Shown: one piece after another, positions 42,848 to 50,854 of the stretch | Numbering within the stretch: position 1 is the first letter of the stretch | How the letters are laid out: every line of letters begins with the position of its first letter | Origin: Adlercreutzia rubneri | GTDB lineage: Bacteria > Actinomycetota > Coriobacteriia > Coriobacteriales > Eggerthellaceae | Length of the DNA stretch: 64,000 nucleotides | Assembly: GCF_009755265.1 (NCBI RefSeq) | Contig: NZ_WPOO01000006.1 | Coordinates: forward strand, 62,001-126,000 | Reading direction: 5' to 3' | Made by a program: the position numbers and the translations under genes | The notes under the pieces: generated by a model | What the model saw: only the letters and a program-made list of their open reading frames with translations | The model's database searches: none | What the model was told of the DNA's origin: nothing

Positions 42848-42922
42848 GGGGCGACCTCGGTCGCCCCTCCTCGAGAACGACCATAGCGCTTGATGAGGGC
42901 AGACCAAGGTCTGCCCCTACGG
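42842..42922. repeat. REP/BIME-like repeat pair
   Basis: The copy at 42842-42870 is almost identical to the copies at 10927 and 10984, and an inverted copy lies at 42895-42922, as in the 10984/11041 pair. The inner arms differ (CAGACC-AA-GGTCTG) but remain fully complementary. The first copy contains the ppx stop codon. Confidence 0.8.
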
Positions 42923-42964
42923 AAGGGGCGACGAAGAGCTGCAAAATTTCCGTTGTTGTAAGGC

Positions 42965-43047
42965 TGGTAGGGGCGGTGGGACTCGAACCCACAATCCGAA
43001 GAGGCGGATTTTAAGTCCGCTGCGTATGCCAATTCCGCCACGCCCCC
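42965..43047 (-). tRNA. tRNA-Leu (anticodon UAA)
   Basis: On the minus strand the acceptor stem GGGGGCG pairs with CGCCCCT (one G-U), followed by A and an encoded CCA. The anticodon loop CTTAAAA gives UAA. The long variable arm (around CCTCTTCGGATTG) is the Leu class II feature. Confidence 0.95.
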
Positions 43048-43134
43048 GCGTGTCGAACGCCGTCCGATGACGGCGAATGTACGCATGATACCACGACACG
43101 AGAGCGCTTCGCGCGACGTTCGCGCCCCTCGTCC

Positions 43135-43806
43135 CTAGCGGGCCATAACGCAGCGCACCCGCTGGTTGTCTCCGGTGCAGGTCTGCAGAGTGATGGTCTC
43201 GCCGGTGGGCGCGATGCGGCCCTCGTAGACGAAGTAGTTCGAGCCGTTGGGTAGAAAGAGCGTGTCGAAGACGTAGTAGGTGCGCGAGGCGCCGTCGTCG
43301 TCGAACACGGTGATCTTATCGCCGATATCTAGGTCCATGACGCGCTCGAAGACGCCGGGGTTGTGCCCGATGAAGTAGGTGTTCGCGTTGTCGGAGACGC
43401 ACCCGGTGCCCACCCAGGTGCTCGCGTATCCGTCGGGCGCGGTAATGTCGGCCGGCTCGCCCTGGCGGTAGGGCACTTCCTCGCCGAGGAAGCAGATGAG
43501 GCTGCTTGCGGAATCGGGCGTTCCGTCGTCGTCGCCTGCGGGCGCGGGCTCGGCCTGGCGCGCCGCTTGAAGGGCCTGCTCAGTCAGCACGTCCTGGCTC
43601 GCCTCGTCCAAGCGGTGGGTCCATACCCACAAGGTGTCGCACACGCCCTGGCCGAAGCGCCCCGTGAAGCGGAAAGGCGGCACCTCGCTTTCGTCCCCTT
43701 GGGGCGCTGCGGCTCCAAGCATGATGGACAGCCCCAGACACACCGCGAGAACCAGGGCCGAGGCCCGGGTCGTCTTTCGCGATGCGAAGAGGGGGCGAAT
43801 GCTCAC
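43135..43806 (-). CDS. Sortase-like transpeptidase
   Basis: This 223-residue protein has an N-terminal membrane/signal segment (ASALVLAVCLGLSIMLGAAAP) and the sortase catalytic layout: His148 in FIGHNPG, Cys210 in ITLQTC and Arg near residues 216-218 (DNQRVRC). The domain is compact. Sortases join surface proteins to the wall or to each other at a C-terminal sorting motif. No LPxTG-type substrate is encoded in this window. The GTG at 43806 is preceded by AAAGG. Many actinobacterial sortases of this kind stand alone. Confidence 0.8.
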   Translation of the reverse strand: MSIRPLFASRKTTRASALVLAVCLGLSIMLGAAAPQGDESEVPPFRFTGRFGQGVCDTLWVWTHRLDEASQDVLTEQALQAARQAEPAPAGDDDGTPDSASSLICFLGEEVPYRQGEPADITAPDGYASTWVGTGCVSDNANTYFIGHNPGVFERVMDLDIGDKITVFDDDGASRTYYVFDTLFLPNGSNYFVYEGRIAPTGETITLQTCTGDNQRVRCVMAR

Positions 43807-43939
43807 GATGGGGTGCCTTTCTTGCCGAAGAGTTTTCTCGATGCGGGTCGGCGCGCAGCTTGCAAGGACGCGCTGAACCTGTCATCTCTACTTTATCGAC
43901 TTCCCGTCAGGATTTCCACCCTCTATCCCTTAATATCCT

Positions 43940-43974
43940 GTTAACCGAAACCTTAGGCAAAACTTAGGCTGCGG
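43940..43974 (+). promoter_or_regulatory. Direct-repeat operator, copy 1 (kinase operon)
   Basis: GTTAAC, then CTTAGGCAAAACTTAGGC with CTTAG repeated at an 11-base period, lies about 60-95 bases upstream of the kinase ATG at 44035. The arrangement matches that at 46687 (GTTAAGG, CTTAACGCAAAGCTTAGAC). An 11-base period is typical of tandem dimer sites for OmpR/PhoB-type regulators. Confidence 0.6.
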
Positions 43975-44034
43975 TGCACAGGCGTCGGGTTACCATGGGA
44001 ACTTGGAGAATCTTGTCGGTGCGAGGGGGTGGCC

Positions 44035-45750
44035 ATGAAGATACGCAATATCAGCTTGCGGGTAGTGTCGCTGCTCGTGCTCACCTTCGTGTTCGTGGTG
44101 GCCACGGCGGTGTTCACCGTTTTCGACATCCGCACTCAGACGGAGAACATGGAAACCTCCCTCGCCGAGGAGGCGCGCACCTTCGCTCGGGAGATGGACG
44201 CCGTGTGGGAGTTCATGGACAACTCCCAGTACACCATCAACAATACCACGACCGGCGTCTACGAGTTCAAAGGGCTGCACTGCGCCATCGTCGGCAAGAG
44301 CGTCGGTGCCATCTTCTCGGCGGGCAACAACTACTCCATCCGCTACACGAACTTCGAGCCGCGCCGGGCCCAGGACAAGCCCGATGCCTTCGAAGCTGAG
44401 GCGCTGACCCTGTTCAACGAGCAAAAGGAAACCCAGGAGTTCTTCCGCATCGTGAGCGACGATCCGGCTGAGGTCAATCGCGCCCAAACCTCGGCCGATG
44501 ACGGCGCCGCGCAGTTCCGCTACGTTCAGGCGCTGCGGGTGAACGAGAGCTGCCTGGAATGCCACGGCGAACCGGCCGGGGAGATCGACATCACCGGGTT
44601 TCCCAAGGAGGGCTGGACGCTGGATTCCATCGGGGGCGCCATCAGCATCGTCATTCCGCTGGAACAGCAGTACCAGGCGCTGCGCGAGAACGTCATTCGC
44701 GACGTGGGGTTCTTCCTGCTTTTGGCCACCTTCATCGGACTGGTGGTCTTCGGGCTCATGACCGTGTTCGTGCTGCGGCCCCTGGAGGCCATGAAGCGGG
44801 CCTTCGGGGAAGTGGGCGAGGGCCGGCTCGCGCAATCCATGGACGATGCGGGCACGGCGCGGGAGATGGCGAGCCTTATCGACCGCTTCAACGCCATGGC
44901 CCGCGAGCTGCGCATCACCTATGAGGGGCTAGAAGAGCAGGTGGAGGCCCGCACCCAGGATCTGCGCCGCGCCAACGAGGAGCTGGCCGCCCAGCGCGAC
45001 AGCCTGGAGGCCTTAAGCGAGAAACTGGCGAAGGAATCCCAGGTGAAGAGCGACTTGCTCTCCATGGTGAACCACGAGCTGCGCACGCCGCTCACCTCCA
45101 TCATCACGCTGGCGCAGATCGCGCTGGAATCGGGCGGGGCTGATGCGGAGGAGCGGCGCAGCTGGGAGGAGGTGCGCAAGTCCAGCTCGGTGCTTCTGGG
45201 GATGATCAACGACATGCTGGACATCGCGCGGTCGGACGCGGGGGCCATGGCGGTGTCCATGGAGCTGATGGACTTGGGCGACATCGTGGCGTCGGCCCAG
45301 GGAACCATCGGCCCTCTGGCCGTGGGGGCGCGGGTGACGCTGACGACGACGGTGGCGCCGGACGTGCCGCTTGTTTCCGGCGATTACGAGAAGATGCTGC
45401 GCATTTTGGAGAACTTGGGCAGCAATGCGGTGAAGTTCACGCCGGCCGGGGGCACCGTGGCCATCACCGCGATGCGGGAGGAGGCCACGGGAGATGTGCT
45501 GGTGACGGTGTCCGATGACGGCATCGGTATCGCGCCGGAGAACCAGGAGCGCATCTTCGAGCGGTTCTTCCAGGTGGACAGCTCCGCGACGCGCATCTAC
45601 AGCGGCAGCGGACTGGGGCTCGCCCTCGTGCGCGAGTACGCCGTGGCCCAGGGGTATACGGTGACGGTGGAAAGCGTGCTGGGGGAGGGAAGCGCGTTCA
45701 CCGTGCGCATTCCCGTCGCGGCCGTGGTAGAGTTGGACGAGGACGAATAA
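44035..45750 (+). CDS. Membrane histidine kinase with a haem-binding (DUF3365/Tll0287-like) sensor
   Basis: The 571-residue kinase has a membrane helix (about 7-30), an external domain of about 185 residues with the c-type haem motif CLECH (Cys173, Cys176, His177), a second helix (about 225-250), HAMP, a coiled coil, HisKA with phospho-His347 (SMVNHELRTPLTS), and HATPase with NAVKFTP, DDGIGIAP and GSGLGLAL boxes. The sensor resembles DUF3365 (Tll0287-like) domains. It probably senses redox state or a gaseous or oxidised ligand via covalent haem. ATG 44035 follows GAGGGGG. It pairs with the regulator at 45836. Confidence 0.9.
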   Translation: MKIRNISLRVVSLLVLTFVFVVATAVFTVFDIRTQTENMETSLAEEARTFAREMDAVWEFMDNSQYTINNTTTGVYEFKGLHCAIVGKSVGAIFSAGNNYSIRYTNFEPRRAQDKPDAFEAEALTLFNEQKETQEFFRIVSDDPAEVNRAQTSADDGAAQFRYVQALRVNESCLECHGEPAGEIDITGFPKEGWTLDSIGGAISIVIPLEQQYQALRENVIRDVGFFLLLATFIGLVVFGLMTVFVLRPLEAMKRAFGEVGEGRLAQSMDDAGTAREMASLIDRFNAMARELRITYEGLEEQVEARTQDLRRANEELAAQRDSLEALSEKLAKESQVKSDLLSMVNHELRTPLTSIITLAQIALESGGADAEERRSWEEVRKSSSVLLGMINDMLDIARSDAGAMAVSMELMDLGDIVASAQGTIGPLAVGARVTLTTTVAPDVPLVSGDYEKMLRILENLGSNAVKFTPAGGTVAITAMREEATGDVLVTVSDDGIGIAPENQERIFERFFQVDSSATRIYSGSGLGLALVREYAVAQGYTVTVESVLGEGSAFTVRIPVAAVVELDEDE

Positions 45751-45835
45751 GCGGGCCGGGCGAGGGTGCCGGTCGGTAAGTGGCCGGCGCGGCGGCGCCC
45801 TGGGGCTGCGTAGCACGAGAGACGAGGAGGCGGCT

Positions 45836-46546
45836 GTGTACAAGGTGATGCTCATCGACGACGAGAAGAGCCTGCATATGGCCATCGAGAAGCTGCTCAC
45901 GAAGAGCGGCTACGAGTACTGCGGGGCCACCGACGCCGAGTCGGGACTGGAGATGCTCGCCACCGAGAAGCCGGATCTGCTGCTTTTGGACGTCATGCTG
46001 CCGGGCATGAACGGGTTCGACTTGTGCACGCGCATCCGCGCCGAGGGCCGGCGCATCCCCATCATCTTCCTGTCGGCGAAAAACGATATCGTGGACAAGT
46101 CCATCGGGTTTCGGGCCGGGGGCGACGACTACGTGACCAAGCCCTTCGACGCCACCGAACTCATCCTGCGCATCGAGGCCCACATCCGCCGCCACAAGGA
46201 CACCATCGAGTTCGCCCGCTGCACGGCCCGCGACGGATCGGTGACCATCGGCGACTTGGAGGTGCGCTTCGACGAGTACCAGGTACTTGTGGGCGGCCGG
46301 CCTGCGAACTTGACCACCAAGGAGTTCGAGATCGTGGCTTTCCTGGCGACGCATCCGGGCAAGGTGTTCACCCGCAGCCAGATTCAGGAGTACATCTGGG
46401 GCGAAGGAGAGGTGGACGCGCATTCGAACTCCATCACCGTGTTCGTGCGCAAGATCCGCGAGAAGATAGAGGAGAACCCCAGCGAGCCCAAGTACCTGCT
46501 GACCGTCCAGCGCGTCGGCTACAAAATGGCCGACACGTTGGGATAG
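45836..46546 (+). CDS. OmpR/PhoB-family response regulator
   Basis: The 236-residue protein has a receiver domain with Asp8/Asp9, phospho-acceptor Asp52 (LLLLDVMLPGMNG), Ser-Ala at FLSAKND and Lys in YVTKPFD, then a winged helix with NLTTKEFEIVAFLATHPGKVFTRSQI and DAHSNSITVFVRKIREKIEENP. It is the cognate partner of the haem-binding kinase, 86 bases upstream. GTG 45836 follows GAGGAGG. The direct-repeat elements at 43940 and 46687 are its expected sites, giving autoregulation and control of the reductase operon at 46868. Confidence 0.92.
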   Translation: MYKVMLIDDEKSLHMAIEKLLTKSGYEYCGATDAESGLEMLATEKPDLLLLDVMLPGMNGFDLCTRIRAEGRRIPIIFLSAKNDIVDKSIGFRAGGDDYVTKPFDATELILRIEAHIRRHKDTIEFARCTARDGSVTIGDLEVRFDEYQVLVGGRPANLTTKEFEIVAFLATHPGKVFTRSQIQEYIWGEGEVDAHSNSITVFVRKIREKIEENPSEPKYLLTVQRVGYKMADTLG

Positions 46547-46584
46547 CGGCGATTTCGGCGCGAGTTTTTCGGGTCGCACCGAGT

Positions 46585-46643
46585 GCCAAATCCTAAAGTA
46601 AAACGTCGCCAAATCCTAAAATGAAACGTCGCCAAATCCTAAA
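46585..46643. repeat. Three tandem 23-base repeats
   Basis: Each unit contains GCCAAATCCTAAA followed by about 10 bases (..AAAACGTC). Spacing of exactly 23 bases puts the copies about two helical turns apart. They may be sites for another regulator or a simple satellite. Confidence 0.6.
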
Positions 46644-46686
46644 ACGCCCTGATCGAAACCATTGCCGATTGGCGTCTTAATCTCCG

Positions 46687-46720
46687 GTTAAGGTCAGCTT
46701 AACGCAAAGCTTAGACGCGG
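46687..46720 (+). promoter_or_regulatory. Direct-repeat operator, copy 2 (reductase operon)
   Basis: GTTAAGG and CTTAACGCAAAGCTTAGAC mirror the element at 43940 with the same CTTA/GCAAA/CTTAG core and 11-base period. It lies about 150 bases upstream of the molybdopterin oxidoreductase at 46868. Confidence 0.6.
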
Positions 46721-46867
46721 CGTATCGCTATTAATCGGGGGCTTGGGCAGAATGGGAACATCGAAAAGTCCAACGAGGAGACTTTTCCTGCTCGAACGAC
46801 GTGACGCTACGACCCCTCCCCTGCGTCGCGTCGTCCGAGCCCGCGAGGGAGAGAGAGGAGTCAGAAC

Positions 46868-49348
46868 ATGACCGAATCGAAAACGGGCATGAGTTTCTCG
46901 CGCAGAAACTTCATCAAGGGGGCGGCCGCACTGACGGCAACCGGCGCGCTTGTCGGTTGTGCTCCCGCCAAGGAGACGCTGGCGGAAACGGGCGAGGAGC
47001 CGGTGGAGGTTCCGGAGACCCAGATCTATGCGGGCGCATGCCGTGCCCAGTGCGGCCAGGGCTGCTATCTGAATGTTCATGTGCGCGATGGTCGCGTGGT
47101 TCGTACGACAGCGGGTCACTTCGATGACGGCCCCGAGTTCGATCGTATTTGCCCGAAGGGCCTTGTCCAGCCTGCTCGCGTGTACAGCTCCGAGCGTCTG
47201 CAGTACCCCATGCGTCGCGTGGGCGAACGCGGAAGCGGGGAGTTCGAGCGTATCACCTGGGATGAGGCGATTGCTGAGATCGCTGAGAAATGGAAGAGCT
47301 ATCGGGAAGAGTTCGGCCCCACGTCCATTGCGTTCTTCTTGGGCAGCGGCAACACTGGTACGCTCGGCGGCGGTGCGCCGGAAGGTTCTGTCATGGCCCG
47401 ACTTCTGAACGTCATGGGTGCGAGCCGGGTCCTGCCGGATCGCGATATCGCTACGCCGATGGCCTGGGCCTACATGTTCGGAGCTGGCCCCTACGGCAAT
47501 CGCTCATCAGACGCCATCAACGCCAAACACCATGTGATTTGGGGTGGTGACACGGCAGTGTCACAGAAGCAGCTCGCTCACTTCTTCCTCGAAGCCCGTG
47601 ACGCCGGCACTGAACTTGTTGTTATCGACATCGCTTATCGCACCATGGCCTCGAAGTCCGACTGGTTCATCCCTGTTCATCCGGCTACTGATGGCGCTTT
47701 GGCGCTCGGTGCTATTCGCGAGATCTTCGAGCAAGGTTGGGAGGCGACTGATTTCCTGCGCGACCACACCGAGGCGCCCCTGCTGATCAAGGAAGACGGT
47801 ATGTTCTTGCGCATGAGCGATTTGGGCGTGGAGCCAACTGAGACCACTACTAATGCTCAGGGCCAAGAGATTCCCGTCGACCCGTATGTAGTGTGGGATG
47901 AGGCGAGCTCCAGCGCCGTGCCTCTGGCCCAGGCCACTAAGCCCGCGCTTGGCGGCGTGGCTCCGATCGAGGGCATCGCGGTGCGCACAGAAATGGAGAT
48001 GATTCGGGAAGCTGTTGAGCCGTGGACGCTGGAGCACACTTCTGAAGTGACTGGTGTGAGCGTTGAGGACATTCAGCATCTCGCGCACCTTTACACGCAA
48101 GAAGGCGATGTTCAGACGGACATGAAGTTCGGCCTGAACCACTACAACAACGGCATGTACAGCTCGAAATGCGTCAATTCCCTCTTGCTCGTGTCCGGCC
48201 AGATGGGTCGGTCGGGTTCGGGTCTGTTCACCGGCGAGCCGAACTTTGGAGAGGGCAACGTGCAGGCCTGCATTACGATGCCGAGCGCCACGGGCGAAGT
48301 TCCCCAAGGCGTCGGCGCCATTCTCAACTGGACCGACTTCTGCAATAACATCGTGCCCACGGGCAAAAAGCTTGGCGAGGACTTCCCCATCAAGTCTTTC
48401 TATGCCTCTTGCACTAACGTTGTTTCGAATCAAACGGATCAGAACAAGACTTTGGAGCTCATGAACGCGATCGAGTTCATCGTCATCCAGGATATGACTA
48501 TGAACGATACCGCGCTGTATGCCGATATCCTGCTGCCCGCTTGCCATTGGTTCGAGACCGAGGATTTGCGCGTGCGCTACTACTGCAACCCCTATCTGCT
48601 GTGGAACGAGAAGGTCGTCGAGCCGCTGTACGAAAGCAAGCCCGATTTTGAGATATACAAGCTCATCGCCGAGGCTATGGGGTACGGTGACTTCTTCCAG
48701 TTCACCGCCGACGAGTATCTGAACGTTGTCCTCTCCACCCCCTATGGGCAGGAAAAGGGGATCACCATCGACAAGATTCGCGAGAAGAATTACCTGCGCT
48801 GTGACAACGATCCCACTATCGCCTTCGAGGGCGGCGTTTTTGGAACCGCCACGGGACGCGCCATGTTTTACCGCGAGGCGCCGCAGCCCGATTACAATAT
48901 GGGCCAGGAATTGGATTTGGAGAAAGAGAAGTTGTCCGTGTTCTGGGAGCCGGCTCGCGAGGCCGATCTCTCCAATCCCATTCGCGAGAAGTTCCCCTTC
49001 ACCATTTGCTGTGAGCATATGCGCACCCGCGCTCATACTCAGTGGTACGACGTGGACTATCTGAAGGAGTTCGAGGCCGCGCCAGTTTGCCGCATCAATC
49101 CGGAAGACGCCGCCGAGCTCGGCATCGAAGAGGGGGACACCATTCGCCTCTACAATGATCGCGGTTCGGTCACCATGCTGGCTGTTCTTAATCCCGGTCA
49201 GCAGCGCAAAGCGGTTCATTGCCCGCGCAGCTTCCTGACCCGTGAGCACATTGACGGTGATCTTGCCCGCACGACCTTCAACGACTACAACCAGGCTTGC
49301 AGAAACCAGTCCTATTTCGACTGCGCTGTGGCCATTGAGAAGCTCTAG
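46868..49348 (+). CDS. Tat-exported molybdopterin oxidoreductase, second catalytic subunit
   Basis: The 826-residue protein starts with a twin-arginine signal (FSRRNFIKGAA, residues 10-20) and a lipobox-like LVGC at 28-31, so it may be a lipoprotein. The 4Fe-4S motif is CxxxCxxxC (Cys58, 62, 66) plus Cys95. Molybdopterin-binding domains follow, and the C-terminal dinucleotide domain includes ICCEHMRTRAHTQW. The length is close to DMSO/TMAO-type reductases. The substrate is unknown. It shares little in detail with the enzyme at 6238. By eye, the codons are less GC-rich than in flanking genes. It heads an operon with a ferredoxin, a TorD and a YedZ-like protein, under the operator at 46687. Confidence 0.87.
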   Translation: MTESKTGMSFSRRNFIKGAAALTATGALVGCAPAKETLAETGEEPVEVPETQIYAGACRAQCGQGCYLNVHVRDGRVVRTTAGHFDDGPEFDRICPKGLVQPARVYSSERLQYPMRRVGERGSGEFERITWDEAIAEIAEKWKSYREEFGPTSIAFFLGSGNTGTLGGGAPEGSVMARLLNVMGASRVLPDRDIATPMAWAYMFGAGPYGNRSSDAINAKHHVIWGGDTAVSQKQLAHFFLEARDAGTELVVIDIAYRTMASKSDWFIPVHPATDGALALGAIREIFEQGWEATDFLRDHTEAPLLIKEDGMFLRMSDLGVEPTETTTNAQGQEIPVDPYVVWDEASSSAVPLAQATKPALGGVAPIEGIAVRTEMEMIREAVEPWTLEHTSEVTGVSVEDIQHLAHLYTQEGDVQTDMKFGLNHYNNGMYSSKCVNSLLLVSGQMGRSGSGLFTGEPNFGEGNVQACITMPSATGEVPQGVGAILNWTDFCNNIVPTGKKLGEDFPIKSFYASCTNVVSNQTDQNKTLELMNAIEFIVIQDMTMNDTALYADILLPACHWFETEDLRVRYYCNPYLLWNEKVVEPLYESKPDFEIYKLIAEAMGYGDFFQFTADEYLNVVLSTPYGQEKGITIDKIREKNYLRCDNDPTIAFEGGVFGTATGRAMFYREAPQPDYNMGQELDLEKEKLSVFWEPAREADLSNPIREKFPFTICCEHMRTRAHTQWYDVDYLKEFEAAPVCRINPEDAAELGIEEGDTIRLYNDRGSVTMLAVLNPGQQRKAVHCPRSFLTREHIDGDLARTTFNDYNQACRNQSYFDCAVAIEKL

Positions 49349-49362
49349 GGAGGCTGAGATAG

Positions 49363-50025
49363 ATGACTCGATACGGAATGGCGATCGACCTTCGTCGTTG
49401 CATTGGATGCCAGGCGTGCGCTGCGGCGTGCAAAATGGCGAACAATCTGCCGAAGGAGCTGACGTACAACGTTGTGTACACCAAAGGCGATGACGATTTT
49501 GACAGCATTGGCACCGCCGTGTCGCGCGGCGCTCTTGCCAACGACAACGCTGGCGGCACCTTCCCCAATTGCACGCTGAACTTCCTGCCTATGCAGTGCC
49601 AGCATTGCGCGGAGCCTGCTTGCCTGAGCGCGTGCCCCACCGGCGCGACCCAGCAGCGAGAAGACGGTATCGTGTTCGTCGATACTGATCTGTGCATTGG
49701 GTGTGAGTCGTGCATCAAGGCTTGTCCCTACGAGGGTGTTCGCAGTTTGATTAGCGACAACCCTGAGTATTATCTTGAGGTTGAGGTCGGCGAGTTCGAT
49801 GCGCCGCCCCATACGCCCGGCACGGTGGAGAAGTGCACGTTCTGTAAGAATCTCATCGATCGGGGGGAGGAGCCGGCTTGTATGCAGTTGTGCCCAGGGC
49901 GTGCCCGCTATTGGGGCGATCTCGATGATCCCGATTCTGCGGTATCGAAGGCTATCGAAGGTCGCGACTTCCATCTTATGATGGAGTCGGCGGGGACAAG
50001 TCCAAACGTCTACTACTTGAAGTAG
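49363..50025 (+). CDS. DmsB-like four-cluster 4Fe-4S subunit
   Basis: The 220-residue protein has four cluster motifs: CIGCQACAAACK, CQHCAEPACLSACP, CIGCESCIKACP and CTFCKN..CMQLCPGRA. It would carry electrons to the catalytic subunit at 46868, from which it is separated by 14 bases. It has no signal and would be exported with the Tat-bearing partner. It matches the DmsB-like protein at 9361 in length and motif order. Confidence 0.9.
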   Translation: MTRYGMAIDLRRCIGCQACAAACKMANNLPKELTYNVVYTKGDDDFDSIGTAVSRGALANDNAGGTFPNCTLNFLPMQCQHCAEPACLSACPTGATQQREDGIVFVDTDLCIGCESCIKACPYEGVRSLISDNPEYYLEVEVGEFDAPPHTPGTVEKCTFCKNLIDRGEEPACMQLCPGRARYWGDLDDPDSAVSKAIEGRDFHLMMESAGTSPNVYYLK

Positions 50026-50097
50026 ACGCCGGCGTTAAGGCGGTACGTAAGGCGGGTGTCGATGGGTGCGGTGCCCGCCTCTTTGCAAGGAGGCTTC

Positions 50098-50844
50098 GTG
50101 GGTGCGGGAAATATGAGAGAGACGATCGGTTTGGCCGATGGCTGCGAGCTGATGGGTGCCTTGACGCGTTTTCCCGATAGCGATTTGGCTTTGGCCGTGA
50201 CAAGTGGGCTGGTACGTGACGATGCAATAGGCTGCGCGCGAGATATCGTCTCAGAGCACGGCGACGGGCAAGGAGACGCTGTCGAGATACTCTGTGAAGG
50301 GTTCGGGTGCGTTGGGAACGAGGAGGTAGACGCCTTGTGCAGCGCCCTTCGACGAGCGTGGTCGCTCCTCTACGTTCGCCAGGGAAGCGGGGTGGCTGTC
50401 TTTCCCTACGAGAGCGCGTTTATCCATGTGCGTGCGGGCGTACCTGGGGAGCCGGCGCTGTTTCGCTCGGCGCTGACCCTGCGCGTCGAGCGGACTATGC
50501 GCGAGAGTGGCGTCCTCCCGAAGGATGCCGAGACTGAGCCTTGCGATAGCGTCTGGAACGAATGGGCGTTTCTTTCGTTTCTGATCGGCAGCGAGGCGAA
50601 GGCGCTGCGTGAGGGCGACGAGGAAAGCGCGGCGTTCTGGCGGGATCGGTCTGCGGATTTCGTTTGCGCGCACGTCTCCCAGTGGATGCCGGATTTCTTC
50701 AAGCGCACCGCCGAAGAGGTCGATCGTCTCGCTGAGGCAGGTAAGATCGATGTCGTAGCCAAGCGCTTCTATGACGCACTCGCTGCTTACGGGCATCTTC
50801 TGCTGGCCGCGCTCAATGAGCGCGAGGGCCTGCAACAAAGGTAA
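50098..50844 (+). CDS. torD: TorD-family chaperone, second copy
   Basis: This 248-residue helical protein has a TorD-like core (VFPYESAFIHVRAGVPGEPALFRS ... CDSVWNEWAFLSFLIGSEAKAL ... FVCAHVSQWMPDF), corresponding to the PYESVY and PDHxxxEL regions of the chaperone at 2377 but much diverged. It is expected to mature the catalytic subunit at 46868. The start is unclear: GTG 50098 has AAGGAGG 4 bases upstream, ATG 50113 is an alternative, and the frame is open back to GTG 50056. Confidence 0.75.
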   Translation: MGAGNMRETIGLADGCELMGALTRFPDSDLALAVTSGLVRDDAIGCARDIVSEHGDGQGDAVEILCEGFGCVGNEEVDALCSALRRAWSLLYVRQGSGVAVFPYESAFIHVRAGVPGEPALFRSALTLRVERTMRESGVLPKDAETEPCDSVWNEWAFLSFLIGSEAKALREGDEESAAFWRDRSADFVCAHVSQWMPDFFKRTAEEVDRLAEAGKIDVVAKRFYDALAAYGHLLLAALNEREGLQQR

Positions 50845-50854
50845 GGGGTAGTCC

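Larger units (their letters stand above)
46547..46867. other. 321-base gap carrying a triple 23-base repeat and an operator
   Basis: The gap between the response regulator and the reductase operon contains GCCAAATCCTAAA three times, at 46585-46597, 46608-46620 and 46631-46643, exactly 23 bases apart with near-identical spacers, then the operator at 46687-46720. The remainder up to the ATG at 46868 shows no gene. The Shine-Dalgarno GAGGGAGAGAGAGGAG lies before the ATG. Confidence 0.7.

Noticed and set aside
46547..46867. CRISPR array from the 23-base repeats
   Set aside because: Only three short units with nearly identical spacers and no cas genes; a tandem repeat instead.
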